From the NCBI GenBank assembly GCA_017461245.1, contig JAFTYW010000046.1, forward strand, positions 1 to 39,394: a stretch of DNA of 39,394 nucleotides, written 5' to 3'. Under the pieces are notes generated by a model. The model was not told the DNA's origin and made no database searches. It saw nothing but the letters and a program-made list of their open reading frames with translations. Below, one piece after another: positions 1 through 7,420 of the stretch (position 1 is its first letter; the number at the start of each line of letters is the position of its first letter). Source of the DNA: Oscillospiraceae bacterium (GTDB lineage Bacteria > Bacillota > Clostridia > Oscillospirales > Ruminococcaceae). Made by a program: the position numbers and the translations under genes.

Positions 1-58
1 CACTTTCTCCTAATTTTTATATGACTTAAAATAACAATAAAATCCCTTTAAATACTCC

Positions 59-92
59 AAAACGCCCGAGTCATTTCAGACGCGGGCGTTTT
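59..92 (-). terminator. Hairpin terminator after rplT
   Basis: A 10-bp stem (AAAACGCCCG at 59-68, CGGGCGTTTT at 83-92) with a further GTC/GAC pairing in the loop lies just past the rplT stop. The T run is only four bases on either strand, so it is a modest terminator that may act in both directions. Positions 1-58 hold no gene. A ribosome-binding-site-like AGGAG on the minus strand (11 to 7) suggests another minus-strand gene begins just outside the window. Confidence 0.7.
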
Positions 93-100
93 ATAGTTCA

Positions 101-454
101 TTAAAGCGCAGCTTTAGCTTTTTTAACGAGATCTTTGAAAGCCTTATCGTCATGAATGGCGATTTCCGAAATCATTTTACGATTAAGGGTAATTCCAGCT
201 TTTTTAAGACCGTTCATAAATGTAGAATAATTGATGTTGTTTGCACGGCATGCAGCAGAGATTCTGGTGATCCAGAGTGCTCTGAAATCACGTTTCTTCT
301 GCTTACGGCCAATGTAAGCATACTGTCCGGATTTCATAACTGCTTCTTTAGCAGTCTTGAAGAGCTTGCTCTTGCTTCCATAATATCCTTTCGCAAGCTT
401 TAAAACTTTCTTTCTTCTCTTGCGAGTCATCATTGCTCCTTTAACACGAGCCAT
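101..454 (-). CDS. rplT: 50S ribosomal protein L20
   Basis: L20 binds 23S rRNA early in 50S assembly and in Firmicutes also represses its own operon. The 117-residue product is family length. It opens MARVKG and carries the very basic N-terminal helix (RKRRKK around residues 11-16) that threads into rRNA, followed by the globular C-terminal RNA-binding domain from about residue 60. The ATG has a GGAGG eight bases upstream. It is the last gene of infC-rpmI-rplT, 70 bp after rpmI, and is followed by a hairpin terminator. Identification rests on full-length similarity to a highly conserved family. Confidence 0.98.
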   Translation of the reverse strand: MARVKGAMMTRKRRKKVLKLAKGYYGSKSKLFKTAKEAVMKSGQYAYIGRKQKKRDFRALWITRISAACRANNINYSTFMNGLKKAGITLNRKMISEIAIHDDKAFKDLVKKAKAAL

Positions 455-524
455 TGTTGTTACCTCCCGATTTATAATCGTTGTTATTTTGTTTCTGCAG
501 ATACATTATCTGCCGCAGACTCGT

Positions 525-722
525 TTATTTATAAGGAACGAGCAGCTTGATAGCAGCAACATTAGTCTTATCGGCATAAGCAGCCTTTCTAAGACCTCTC
601 TTGCGCTTGGTTGATTTCTTTGCAAGAATGTGTGACTTAAATGCGTGCGCTCTTTTAACCTTTCCGTTTTTGGTAAGATTAAAGCGCTTTTTTGCTCCCG
701 AATGTGTTTTGAGCTTAGGCAT
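525..722 (-). CDS. rpmI: 50S ribosomal protein L35
   Basis: A small basic 65-residue protein of the 50S subunit. The sequence begins [14 protein letters not shown] and contains the [13 protein letters not shown] stretch typical of L35; length is exactly as expected. A GGAGG lies eight bases before the ATG. It sits between infC and rplT in the conserved translation operon, 22 bp after the infC stop, so the three proteins are made from one transcript. Confidence 0.98.
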   Translation of the reverse strand: MPKLKTHSGAKKRFNLTKNGKVKRAHAFKSHILAKKSTKRKRGLRKAAYADKTNVAAIKLLVPYK

Positions 723-744
723 AAAACAAACCTCCTGTTTTTAT

Positions 745-1263
745 TTACTTTAAGGGTTTTGCGGACAAGAACAAAACCATACTACGACCTTCAAGCTTAG
801 GTTCTTTAGCAACGACGCCATACTCTGAACAAGCCTCAGCAAAACGAACAACGCTTGCCTTACCAAGCTCGGTATGAGCCATTTCACGACCTCTGAATCT
901 CAGAGCGACCTTAACCTTGTTTCCTGCTTTAAGAAATTTAACGGCGTGGTTGACCTTGGTGTTAAAATCGTTTGTATCAATGTTAAGCGAAAGTCTGATC
1001 TCTTTAACATCAATAACCTTTTGATTTTTCTTTGCTTCCTTTTCACGTTTTGTCTGTTCAAAACGGTACTTGCCGTAATCCATAATACGACAAACAGGCG
1101 GCTGAGCCTGAGGAGCGATTTTTACAAGGTCAAGGTCTTTTTCGGCGGAAATCTTGAGAGCCTCTTTGGTAGACATGATACCAAGCTGTTCCCCGTCAGG
1201 ACCGATAAGACGAATTTCCTTGTCGCGAATTTCTTCATTGATAAGCAGTTCTTGTGTAGCTAT
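745..1263 (-). CDS. infC: Translation initiation factor IF-3, apparent AUA start
   Basis: IF3 binds the 30S subunit, prevents premature 50S joining and rejects non-canonical start codons. The N-terminal domain (INEEIRDKE, DGEQLG) and C-terminal RNA-binding domain (KEIRLS, FLKAGNKVKV) are complete. I place the start at ATA (1263-1261), giving 172 residues: GGAGG (1276-1272) lies eight bases upstream of it. The only ordinary alternative, GTG at 1272-1270, overlaps that Shine-Dalgarno sequence and cannot use it. Rare starts (AUU, AUC, AUA) are known for infC in several bacteria and let IF3 repress its own synthesis. Taking the GTG would add three residues. First gene of infC-rpmI-rplT. Family call certain; start codon inferred. 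Confidence 0.95.
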   Translation of the reverse strand: MATQELLINEEIRDKEIRLIGPDGEQLGIMSTKEALKISAEKDLDLVKIAPQAQPPVCRIMDYGKYRFEQTKREKEAKKNQKVIDVKEIRLSLNIDTNDFNTKVNHAVKFLKAGNKVKVALRFRGREMAHTELGKASVVRFAEACSEYGVVAKEPKLEGRSMVLFLSAKPLK

Positions 1264-1292
1264 GGAAAGCACCTCCGCACCTTAAAATGTTC

Positions 1293-1325
1293 GGCGACCG
1301 TGATTCTGAGGGGTCGCCTGCCCCT
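1293..1325 (-). promoter_or_regulatory. Candidate L20-type leader pseudoknot upstream of infC
   Basis: In RNA sense, AGGGG (1325-1321) can pair with CCCCT (1313-1309), and GGCGACC (1318-1312) with GGTCGCC (1299-1293). The pairings interleave and share two bases, so they form a pseudoknot or are alternatives. The element ends 17 nt before the infC Shine-Dalgarno. Firmicute infC operons are known to carry an L20-binding leader that mimics 23S rRNA. The position fits; identity as that leader is inference. Confidence 0.5.
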
Positions 1326-1381
1326 AAAAATAAACAAAGCGCAAACGAAAGCAGCTTCCATTTACGCAATACGGCAAGGCT

Positions 1382-1409
1382 ATTATAACCTTTTTCTGTA
1401 TTGACCCAA
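1382..1409 (-). promoter_or_regulatory. Possible second infC promoter
   Basis: A perfect TATAAT (1387-1382) is preceded 16 bp upstream by TTGGGT (1409-1404), which matches only the TTG of the -35 consensus. It lies within the leader made from the stronger upstream promoter and may be chance in AT-rich DNA. Confidence 0.25.
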
Positions 1410-1434
1410 GTAGTACTAAAAACCCTTAGGTGAG

Positions 1435-1493
1435 AACGGAAAAGACTGTTCTGCTTTGTTTTCTCAAATATTTTAGCAGATTTCTTTTCCGTT
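1435..1493. repeat. Interrupted palindrome around the infC -10 box
   Basis: An 11-bp perfect arm pair (1435-1445 with 1483-1493) encloses a second 5-bp pair (1450-1454 with 1476-1480). One half lies in the spacer between -35 and -10, the other in the early transcribed leader, with the -10 inside. No T run follows either arm, so it is not an obvious terminator. An operator, or a hairpin formed only on readthrough from mutS2, are both possible. Confidence 0.6.
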
Positions 1494-1498
1494 GTCAA
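1470..1498 (-). promoter_or_regulatory. Sigma-A promoter of infC-rpmI-rplT
   Basis: TTGACA (1498-1493), a 17-bp spacer and TAAAAT (1475-1470). Transcription would start near 1463, giving a leader of about 200 nt before infC, long enough for autoregulatory structure. Confidence 0.85.
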
Positions 1499-1513
1499 CC
1501 CTTATTTTAAAAT

Positions 1514-3895
1514 TTATTTCAGTTCGATAACAGTTACGCCCATTTCACCTTCTCCGAAGGTTCCACTTCTGAAGGATTTGACGTTTTTATTCGACTTTAG
1601 CCTTTGCCAGACAGCGTTTTTAAGCGCTCCTGTTCCTTTTCCGTGAATAACCGTTACACTTCCAAGACCTGTCATTATAGCAGAATCGATGAACTGATCA
1701 AGCTCCATAACACCTTCTACTGTGTCATAGCCTCTTATATCAAGCTCAGTTTTGATCTCTCTTGTTGCTCGGCTCTCACCGTTTACCTTGATTTTCTTAA
1801 GTGGCTCAACCTTTTTATCAATCAAAATGAGGTTACTGATATTAACCCTCATTTTCATTATGCCCACTCTTACCAAGGCATTACCCTGAGCATCTGGCGG
1901 TGTAATAACTATTCCTTCTTTATCTATATCAGCAAGCCTTACGTTATCACCCGCAATGAGATCACGTGGTAAGCGGTAATCCTTCTTTTTGCGGCGTACA
2001 ATGGGGTCTGCCTCGTTTTCAAGGCGCCTGATATCAGACCTAAGGCGTCCCTTGGCATCAGAAAGCCTTGATGAAAACTCTTTTTTGTCTTTTTTGCTCT
2101 TGAGTTCTTCAAGCTCACGTAAAATCTCTTCAGATTTTCTGCTTATTTCATCAACAAGGCTTTTCGCCTGCTGTCTTGCATCATCAATAATTTGTTCGGA
2201 TGCTTTGATGTTTTTATCATTTTTTTCTCTAAGGATTTTATTAAGTTCTTCGTTTTCTCTTAATAGCGCATCGAGTCTTGCCCTCTCACTTTCGGCCTCT
2301 CTCCTGCTTTTTTCAAGATTTTCAAGCATATTTTCAAATCGCCTGTCCTCAGCAGAGATAAGACCTTTTGCATTTTCAATTATATCTGTTTGCAAGCCTA
2401 ATTTTTGAGAAATAGCAAAAGCATTCGATTTTCCGGGAACGCCTATCAAAAGCTTATAGGTAGGTTTAAGCGAAGCAACATCAAACTCACAGCTTGCATT
2501 TTCAACACCGTCAGTTTCGAGCGCGAACATTTTCATTTCGGCATAGTGAGTTGTTGCAGCCGTTTTTGCGCCTAGGTATTTAAGCTTTTCTATGATAGAA
2601 ACGGCAAGTGCTGCGCCTTCGATCGGGTCTGTTCCTGCTCCAACCTCATCAAGCAAAACAAGGCTTTTCTTATCTGCATTCCTTATAATATCTATGATAT
2701 TGACCATATGCGATGAAAAAGTTGAAAGGCTCTGTTCTATACTCTGCTCGTCGCCAATATCAGCATAAACGCTGTCATAAACCGAAACAGTGCTTTCATC
2801 CTGCGCAGGAATAAACAGTCCGCACATTGCCATAAGAGATAAAAGACCCAAGGTTTTTAATGCAACTGTTTTTCCGCCTGTGTTTGGGCCGGTTATAACA
2901 AGAACAGAAAAGTCCTTTCCTAATCTAATATCAATAGGAACGACCTTATCCCTATCAATAAGCGGGTGGCGAGCCTTTTTAAGTTCGGTTATACCTTTAT
3001 CATTAAGTAAAGGAAGCGAGGCCTTAGTTTTATAGGCATAATTTGCCATCGCAAAACGAATATCTATCTCTATCATTGCCTCGTATGAAAGCTCAATAGA
3101 CTCGGCAAAGGTTCCCGCCTCGCTTGAAAGCTCGGCAATTATTCTGAGAATTTCATCTCTTTCCTTGGCCTCTAAAATACGGATTCGGTTATTTGCCTCT
3201 ACAACGGCAGTAGGCTCAATAAATATTGTTGCACCGCTTGAAGATGTATCGTGAACAAGGCCCTCGATCTCACCGCGGTATTCCTGCTTTACAGGGATAA
3301 CAAATCTTCCATCACGCTGGGTCACGATAGAATCCTGCAAATGCTTCTGATGAGACTGACTGCGGATGAGCTTATCAAGTTTTTCTCTAATTTGCTGATT
3401 TTCTCTCCTTATGCTTCTGCGAATGTCTGCAAGCTCTTTGCTTGCTGAATCGGCAACGGTATCCTCAGAAACTATACAGGTAAAGATCTTTTCCTCGAAA
3501 TACTTATTAGGAAAAAGAGAATTGAAGTAATCATCAAGTGTTGTTTCAACGCTCGAAAATTGCTCTCTGTACTGGCAGAGTCCTCTAACATTCCTAAGAA
3601 CCTCGGCAATCTGTAAAAGCTCTAATAACGAGAGATTTCCACCATTTTTCGCTCTTTTAAGGGCAGAGTTTACATTTTTGACTCCCGAAAAATGCGGCGA
3701 GCCGAATTTTGCCGCAAGCTCATAAGCATCCTTGGTTTTATTTAATGCAGACAAAGCCGCATCAAAATCATAATGCGGCTTAAGCTCTAATATTTTTTGT
3801 CGGCTTTCCTCTATTCCCGCCTCCTCAGACACAGCCTTTAAAACAGCATCTAATTCAAGGCAAGAAAGATGTTTTTGGTTTTCTGCTTGGTACAT
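1514..3895 (-). CDS. mutS2: MutS2 family ATPase/endonuclease (RqcU)
   Basis: MutS2 lacks the mismatch-binding domain of MutS. In Firmicutes it acts on recombination intermediates and, as RqcU, on collided ribosomes. The 793-residue length is typical. The clamp/lever region is followed by Walker A GPNTGGKT (about 336-343), Walker B LVLLDE (about 412-417) with the signature GAGTDP, a long charged coiled coil (about 515-640), a KOW-like segment, and a C-terminal Smr nuclease domain with LDIRG and HGKGTG. A GAGGA site lies six bases before the ATG. It follows recO by 19 bp and probably shares its transcript. All hallmark motifs are intact. Confidence 0.96.
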   Translation of the reverse strand: MYQAENQKHLSCLELDAVLKAVSEEAGIEESRQKILELKPHYDFDAALSALNKTKDAYELAAKFGSPHFSGVKNVNSALKRAKNGGNLSLLELLQIAEVLRNVRGLCQYREQFSSVETTLDDYFNSLFPNKYFEEKIFTCIVSEDTVADSASKELADIRRSIRRENQQIREKLDKLIRSQSHQKHLQDSIVTQRDGRFVIPVKQEYRGEIEGLVHDTSSSGATIFIEPTAVVEANNRIRILEAKERDEILRIIAELSSEAGTFAESIELSYEAMIEIDIRFAMANYAYKTKASLPLLNDKGITELKKARHPLIDRDKVVPIDIRLGKDFSVLVITGPNTGGKTVALKTLGLLSLMAMCGLFIPAQDESTVSVYDSVYADIGDEQSIEQSLSTFSSHMVNIIDIIRNADKKSLVLLDEVGAGTDPIEGAALAVSIIEKLKYLGAKTAATTHYAEMKMFALETDGVENASCEFDVASLKPTYKLLIGVPGKSNAFAISQKLGLQTDIIENAKGLISAEDRRFENMLENLEKSRREAESERARLDALLRENEELNKILREKNDKNIKASEQIIDDARQQAKSLVDEISRKSEEILRELEELKSKKDKKEFSSRLSDAKGRLRSDIRRLENEADPIVRRKKKDYRLPRDLIAGDNVRLADIDKEGIVITPPDAQGNALVRVGIMKMRVNISNLILIDKKVEPLKKIKVNGESRATREIKTELDIRGYDTVEGVMELDQFIDSAIMTGLGSVTVIHGKGTGALKNAVWQRLKSNKNVKSFRSGTFGEGEMGVTVIELK

Positions 3896-3914
3896 AAAAA
3901 TTCCTCGTTGTAAT

Positions 3915-4673
3915 TTATTGGTCCATTGTTTTTAAAAAGTCAAGTGATTTATAATTTCGATCGGTCTGACACAGCAAATAACTCTCGCAAACCTCTGAAA
4001 GCAGCTTTAAGTTCTCCTCATCAAGTGTAAAGGAGAAAACCTTTTCAGGCGCACTATACACAATATGACGCATTGCAGCCAAAACACTTGGAGTAATAAG
4101 CGCATATCCCGTCTGCTCGTCGGCATTTTGGTTATGTTCTGCACAGTCAGTGCACAAAAGAGTACCTTCCAATATGTAAAACCTCATTTTTTTATCAAAC
4201 TGAGAGCATTCTCTGCAGGCAACTAAATCGGGACAAAGGCCACTTATCGCCATAGCTCTGAGCTCAAAAACAGACTTTATAATTCTGCTGTCCTTCTTAG
4301 TATTTGCAAGCAGATGCATTGAATTAAGCATAAGGCGGAGCATTTCTTTGCAGTTATCAACGTCAGGCTTAATCTCATATATGATCTGACAAAAATATGA
4401 TGCTATGGTCAATCTCTGCAAATTAAGTCGAATATCGTAAAAAAGCTGATTAATATCTGCCTGATCAACGTAATATCTCGTGTTACTTTTAAAAAGTTCA
4501 AAGGTCGAATAACAAAACAATCCCGTAGAGGTGGCAAGGCGACTGCCTTTCCTGCGGGCGCCCTTAACATAAGCCTCAACAGTTCCGTGTTCGGCAGTTA
4601 ATATTGTAATATATTTATCATTTTCACCGCTATTGCTTTCTTTAATCACAATTCCCTCTGTCCGAATCTGCAT
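3915..4673 (-). CDS. recO: DNA repair protein RecO
   Basis: RecO anneals single strands and, with RecR, loads RecA onto SSB-coated DNA. The 252-residue protein has the N-terminal OB fold (MQIRTEGIVIKES, then YVKGARRKGSR), a helical middle and a four-Cys zinc site (a Cys cluster with CRECSQF and CTDC around residues 150-180), as in Gram-positive RecO. The ATG lies inside the 3' end of the small upstream yqzL-like gene, a 32-bp overlap in another frame that suggests translational coupling. Downstream is mutS2. It lies in the era-yqzL-recO neighbourhood conserved across Firmicutes. Confidence 0.95.
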   Translation of the reverse strand: MQIRTEGIVIKESNSGENDKYITILTAEHGTVEAYVKGARRKGSRLATSTGLFCYSTFELFKSNTRYYVDQADINQLFYDIRLNLQRLTIASYFCQIIYEIKPDVDNCKEMLRLMLNSMHLLANTKKDSRIIKSVFELRAMAISGLCPDLVACRECSQFDKKMRFYILEGTLLCTDCAEHNQNADEQTGYALITPSVLAAMRHIVYSAPEKVFSFTLDEENLKLLSEVCESYLLCQTDRNYKSLDFLKTMDQ

Positions 4674-4794
4674 ATGTTTTATTATCCTCTCTTTGACCCT
4701 CGCTTATCTGTTGCTCTGACAACTTTTTATATAAAATATAAACGCCAACGTTCCCCGTTTTTTCAAACAGTTTCCAAACCTGCGATACTTCCAT
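4642..4794 (-). CDS. yqzL: YqzL-like small protein overlapping recO
   Basis: A 50-residue frame beginning MEVSQVWKLFEKTGN and continuing VGVYILYKK. The W-x2-F-x2-TG then YxLYK pattern is that of the tiny YqzL proteins encoded between era and recO in Bacillus and clostridia; their function is unknown. The ATG (4794-4792) has a GGAGA site eight bases upstream. The frame runs 32 bp into recO and stops at TAA (4644-4642). It is easily missed because of its size. Evidence is the motif, the ribosome-binding site and the conserved position; I recall the family from memory. Confidence 0.8.
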   Translation of the reverse strand: MEVSQVWKLFEKTGNVGVYILYKKLSEQQISEGQREDNKTYADSDRGNCD

Positions 4795-4895
4795 AAAATC
4801 AGTCTCCGTTTCACTTATTTTAACTTGCTTTAATAAGTTAACCCGCTTACTGATATTATATGTGGGGAAAAGTTTTACATTTCCAAGGAAATAAA

Positions 4896-5795
4896 TTATT
4901 CTTCAGAAAGACCAAATTCTTTAATAAGTCCCTCTTTATTTCTCCAATCCTCACAAATTTTGATCCAGCACTGGAGATTTACCGGCATACCGATAAACTC
5001 TTCCAGATCTTTTCTTGAAAGCATACCGATCTTCTTAAGCATACTTCCCGATTTTCCAATCAAAATGCCCTTATGGCTTTTTTTCTCGCAAAAAATAGTG
5101 GCGTGAATATCCATAAGTTCTTTGCCTTCTCTTTGGCGCATTTTGTCAATGGAAACCGCAACGCCGTGAGGAACCTCATCGCGAAGCAAGGTGAGTATCT
5201 TTTCGCGAATAAGCTCTGCTGCAATAGCCTTTTCGGGCTGGTCGGTAAGTGTGTCGTCAGGAAAGAAATGCGGCATATAGGGCGCATTTTTAACAATACT
5301 GTCAAGAATAACGTCAAGATTATCCATAGTCTGCGCCGAGGCAGGAACTATCTCTTCAAAATCATACAGTTTTCTGTACTCGTCAATTAAAGCAGCAAGC
5401 CTTTTCATATCCTTGATGCAGTCTATCTTATTGATAACTAAGATTGCCTTTGCTCTCTGCTTTTTTATCGATTCAATGAGCGAAAGCTCTGTTTCATCGG
5501 GCTGACGAAATGCTTCAACAACAAGAACGATCATATCGACCTCGTTGATTGCATCTAAAATAGCACGTTTCATATGCTGACCAAGCCTGTTTTTAGGCAT
5601 ATGCATTCCGGGTGTGTCGGTAAAAACAATTTGTGTTTCGTCAAGAGTCAGAACGCCCATTATTTTTGTTCTGGTAGTCTGTGGTCTGTCAGAAACTATT
5701 GCAATTTTTTCGCCCAAAAGAGCGTTTAAAAGGGTTGATTTGCCAACGTTTGGGCGGCCTATAATAGTAACAAAAGAAGATTTAGTTTTTTGCAT
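4896..5795 (-). CDS. era: GTPase Era
   Basis: Era is an essential GTPase that binds the 3' end of 16S rRNA during 30S maturation. G motifs are clear: G1 GRPNVGKS near the start, G3 DTPGMH, G4 NKID, then SAQT (G5). A C-terminal KH RNA-binding domain follows (RDEVPHGVAV, ILIGKSGSMLKKIG). I start at the ATG of MQKTKSSF (5795-5793), which has GGAG seven bases upstream and gives 299 residues, the normal length. An upstream in-frame ATG would add 16 residues with no family support. It follows ybeY by 59 bp in a phoH-ybeY-era unit. Confidence 0.97.
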   Translation of the reverse strand: MQKTKSSFVTIIGRPNVGKSTLLNALLGEKIAIVSDRPQTTRTKIMGVLTLDETQIVFTDTPGMHMPKNRLGQHMKRAILDAINEVDMIVLVVEAFRQPDETELSLIESIKKQRAKAILVINKIDCIKDMKRLAALIDEYRKLYDFEEIVPASAQTMDNLDVILDSIVKNAPYMPHFFPDDTLTDQPEKAIAAELIREKILTLLRDEVPHGVAVSIDKMRQREGKELMDIHATIFCEKKSHKGILIGKSGSMLKKIGMLSRKDLEEFIGMPVNLQCWIKICEDWRNKEGLIKEFGLSEE

Positions 5796-5854
5796 ATTTT
5801 TTCTCCGTTTTAAGATAAAATGCCGTATGAAAACATACGGCACCTATAATATAT

Positions 5855-6361
5855 TTAGCCTTCGTCTTCCATAACATAGCTTGCACCGCGTGAAAGGCCA
5901 AGGCTTGAGAGAGCCTCCTCCTCTTTTTCACGCATTCTTACAAGCTCAAGACCGCCGTTTTCGTGGTCATATCCCAAAAGGTGAAGCATGGAGTGAACTG
6001 TTAAAAAGCCGATCTCTCTCTGTAAAGAGTGTCCGTATACCTCAGCCTGCTCGTAGGCCTTTTCAACAGAAATAACAATATCGCCAAGCTGATAGGCACC
6101 TGTATCGTGATTTATATCCCATTTTCCGTCTTCCCCAAGAGGAAAGGAAAGAACGTCAGTTTCAATGTCTTTATTGCGAAATTTGGAATTGAGAGAACGA
6201 ATTTCCTCGTTATCGACAAAATTAACGCTGACCTCGGCACTACCTTTAAAACCCTCGTTACTGAGAACAGCATGGCAGCAGCGACGGATAAGCAAACGAA
6301 TGCCCGTAGGAATCTTAACTGCGTTCTGATGATTTACGATAATTACCTTTATACTTTGCAT
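5855..6361 (-). CDS. ybeY: Endoribonuclease YbeY (rRNA maturation)
   Basis: YbeY is a zinc-dependent RNase used in 16S rRNA 3'-end maturation and ribosome quality control. The metal site is seen as HSMLHLLGYDHE, matching the family H-x3-H-x5-H pattern. The start at MQSIKV (6361-6359), with a GGAGG nine bases upstream, gives 168 residues. The alternative GTG seven codons earlier lies before that site. The start lies 47 bp inside the phoH 3' end, implying coupled translation, and era follows. Phylogenetically YbeY and Era both act on the 16S 3' end. Confidence 0.95.
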   Translation of the reverse strand: MQSIKVIIVNHQNAVKIPTGIRLLIRRCCHAVLSNEGFKGSAEVSVNFVDNEEIRSLNSKFRNKDIETDVLSFPLGEDGKWDINHDTGAYQLGDIVISVEKAYEQAEVYGHSLQREIGFLTVHSMLHLLGYDHENGGLELVRMREKEEEALSSLGLSRGASYVMEDEG

Positions 6362-7322
6362 TTTGTCCTTCCTCCTGTTCACTCTTTTCGTAAGCCTTTA
6401 TAATTTGCTGAACCAATCTGTGCCTTACAACGTCTTTTCTTGAAAAATGAACCTGCTCGATACCCTCTATATTCTTAAGGATCTTTATAACCGAAACAAG
6501 TCCCGATGACTTATTTGATGGCAGGTCTATTTGGGTAATATCACCCGTTACAACAATTTTCGACCCAAATCCCAAACGGGTCAAAAACATTTTCATTTGT
6601 TCGGGAGTCGTGTTCTGAGCCTCGTCGAGAATAATGAATGAATCATCAAGCGTTCTGCCTCGCATATAAGCCAGCGGCGCAACTTCAATGCAGCCCCTCT
6701 CTTGATATTTCTGGAAGTTTTCGTATCCCAGCATATCAAACAGTGCATCATAAAGCGGCCTTAAATACGGGTCAACCTTATTTTGTAGGTCACCGGGCAG
6801 AAATCCGAGGTTTTCTCCTGCCTCAACGGCAGGTCTTGTCAGTATGATGCGGTTTACTTGATTTGCACGAAACGCCTTTACCGCCATTGCAACTGCAAGG
6901 TAGGTTTTACCTGTTCCCGCAGGGCCAACGCCAAAAACAACGGTATTTTTCTCGATAGCATCAACGTACTGTTGCTGACCGAGGGTCTTTGCACGAATCG
7001 GTCTGCCCTTTGACGATATGCATATACAGTTGTCGCTTAGAGAATAGACCTGCTCGTCATTTCCCTCGTCAACAAGCGAAATAACATAGTTTATATTCTG
7101 GTCAGTAAGCGCCTCGCCCTTTTCAACGTAAACAAGCAGACAACGGATAACCCGCACAGCTCTTGCAACGTTTTCCACATCTCCCTGAACCTTTATTTCA
7201 GAGCCGCGGCAAAGAATAGACACATTACATTCTTTTTCAATGATTTTAATATTGCTGTCAAAATTACCAAACAGAGTGAGCAGGTGTTCAAGCCGCTCAA
7301 TGTTGATTGACTGTTCCGACAT
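6315..7322 (-). CDS. phoH: PhoH-like ATPase
   Basis: A cytoplasmic P-loop ATPase related to the N-terminal half of superfamily I helicases and almost always encoded beside ybeY; it is thought to act in RNA metabolism. The 335-residue protein has a KH-like N-terminal part (about 1-100), Walker A GPAGTGKT, the RPAVEAGENLGFLPGD segment, Walker B FIILDEAQN and the TGDITQIDLP sensor motif. Its GAGG site is about 11 bases upstream of the ATG, a little far. A probable promoter lies at 7360-7388, separating it from the sporulation genes upstream. Confidence 0.95.
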   Translation of the reverse strand: MSEQSINIERLEHLLTLFGNFDSNIKIIEKECNVSILCRGSEIKVQGDVENVARAVRVIRCLLVYVEKGEALTDQNINYVISLVDEGNDEQVYSLSDNCICISSKGRPIRAKTLGQQQYVDAIEKNTVVFGVGPAGTGKTYLAVAMAVKAFRANQVNRIILTRPAVEAGENLGFLPGDLQNKVDPYLRPLYDALFDMLGYENFQKYQERGCIEVAPLAYMRGRTLDDSFIILDEAQNTTPEQMKMFLTRLGFGSKIVVTGDITQIDLPSNKSSGLVSVIKILKNIEGIEQVHFSRKDVVRHRLVQQIIKAYEKSEQEEGQNAKYKGNYRKSSERS

Positions 7323-7359
7323 ATACGCTATTACCTCACAATAAACGATTTACTTTATA

Positions 7360-7388
7360 AGTTTAACATATTTTTTCCGATTTGTCAT
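7360..7388 (-). promoter_or_regulatory. Probable promoter of phoH-ybeY-era
   Basis: ATGACA (7388-7383), a 17-bp spacer and TAAACT (7365-7360) with a TG one base before the -10 (extended -10). It would free the housekeeping genes from the sporulation genes upstream. Confidence 0.5.
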
Positions 7389-7420
7389 CACTTTCATACA
7401 TTTTTTATGCAAAATTTTGT

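Noticed and set aside
4855..4860. TATAAT on the minus strand before yqzL-recO, with a 7-bp inverted repeat (4820-4841)
   Set aside because: No acceptable -35 box at 16-18 bp; it may be chance in AT-rich DNA, and era readthrough can express these genes.
5796..5843. N-terminal extension of Era (16 residues)
   Set aside because: The internal ATG has a proper GGAG site and gives normal Era length; the extension lies in the gap after ybeY.
6362..6382. Upstream GTG start for ybeY
   Set aside because: The GGAGG that serves ybeY lies downstream of this GTG, so it cannot be the start it serves.
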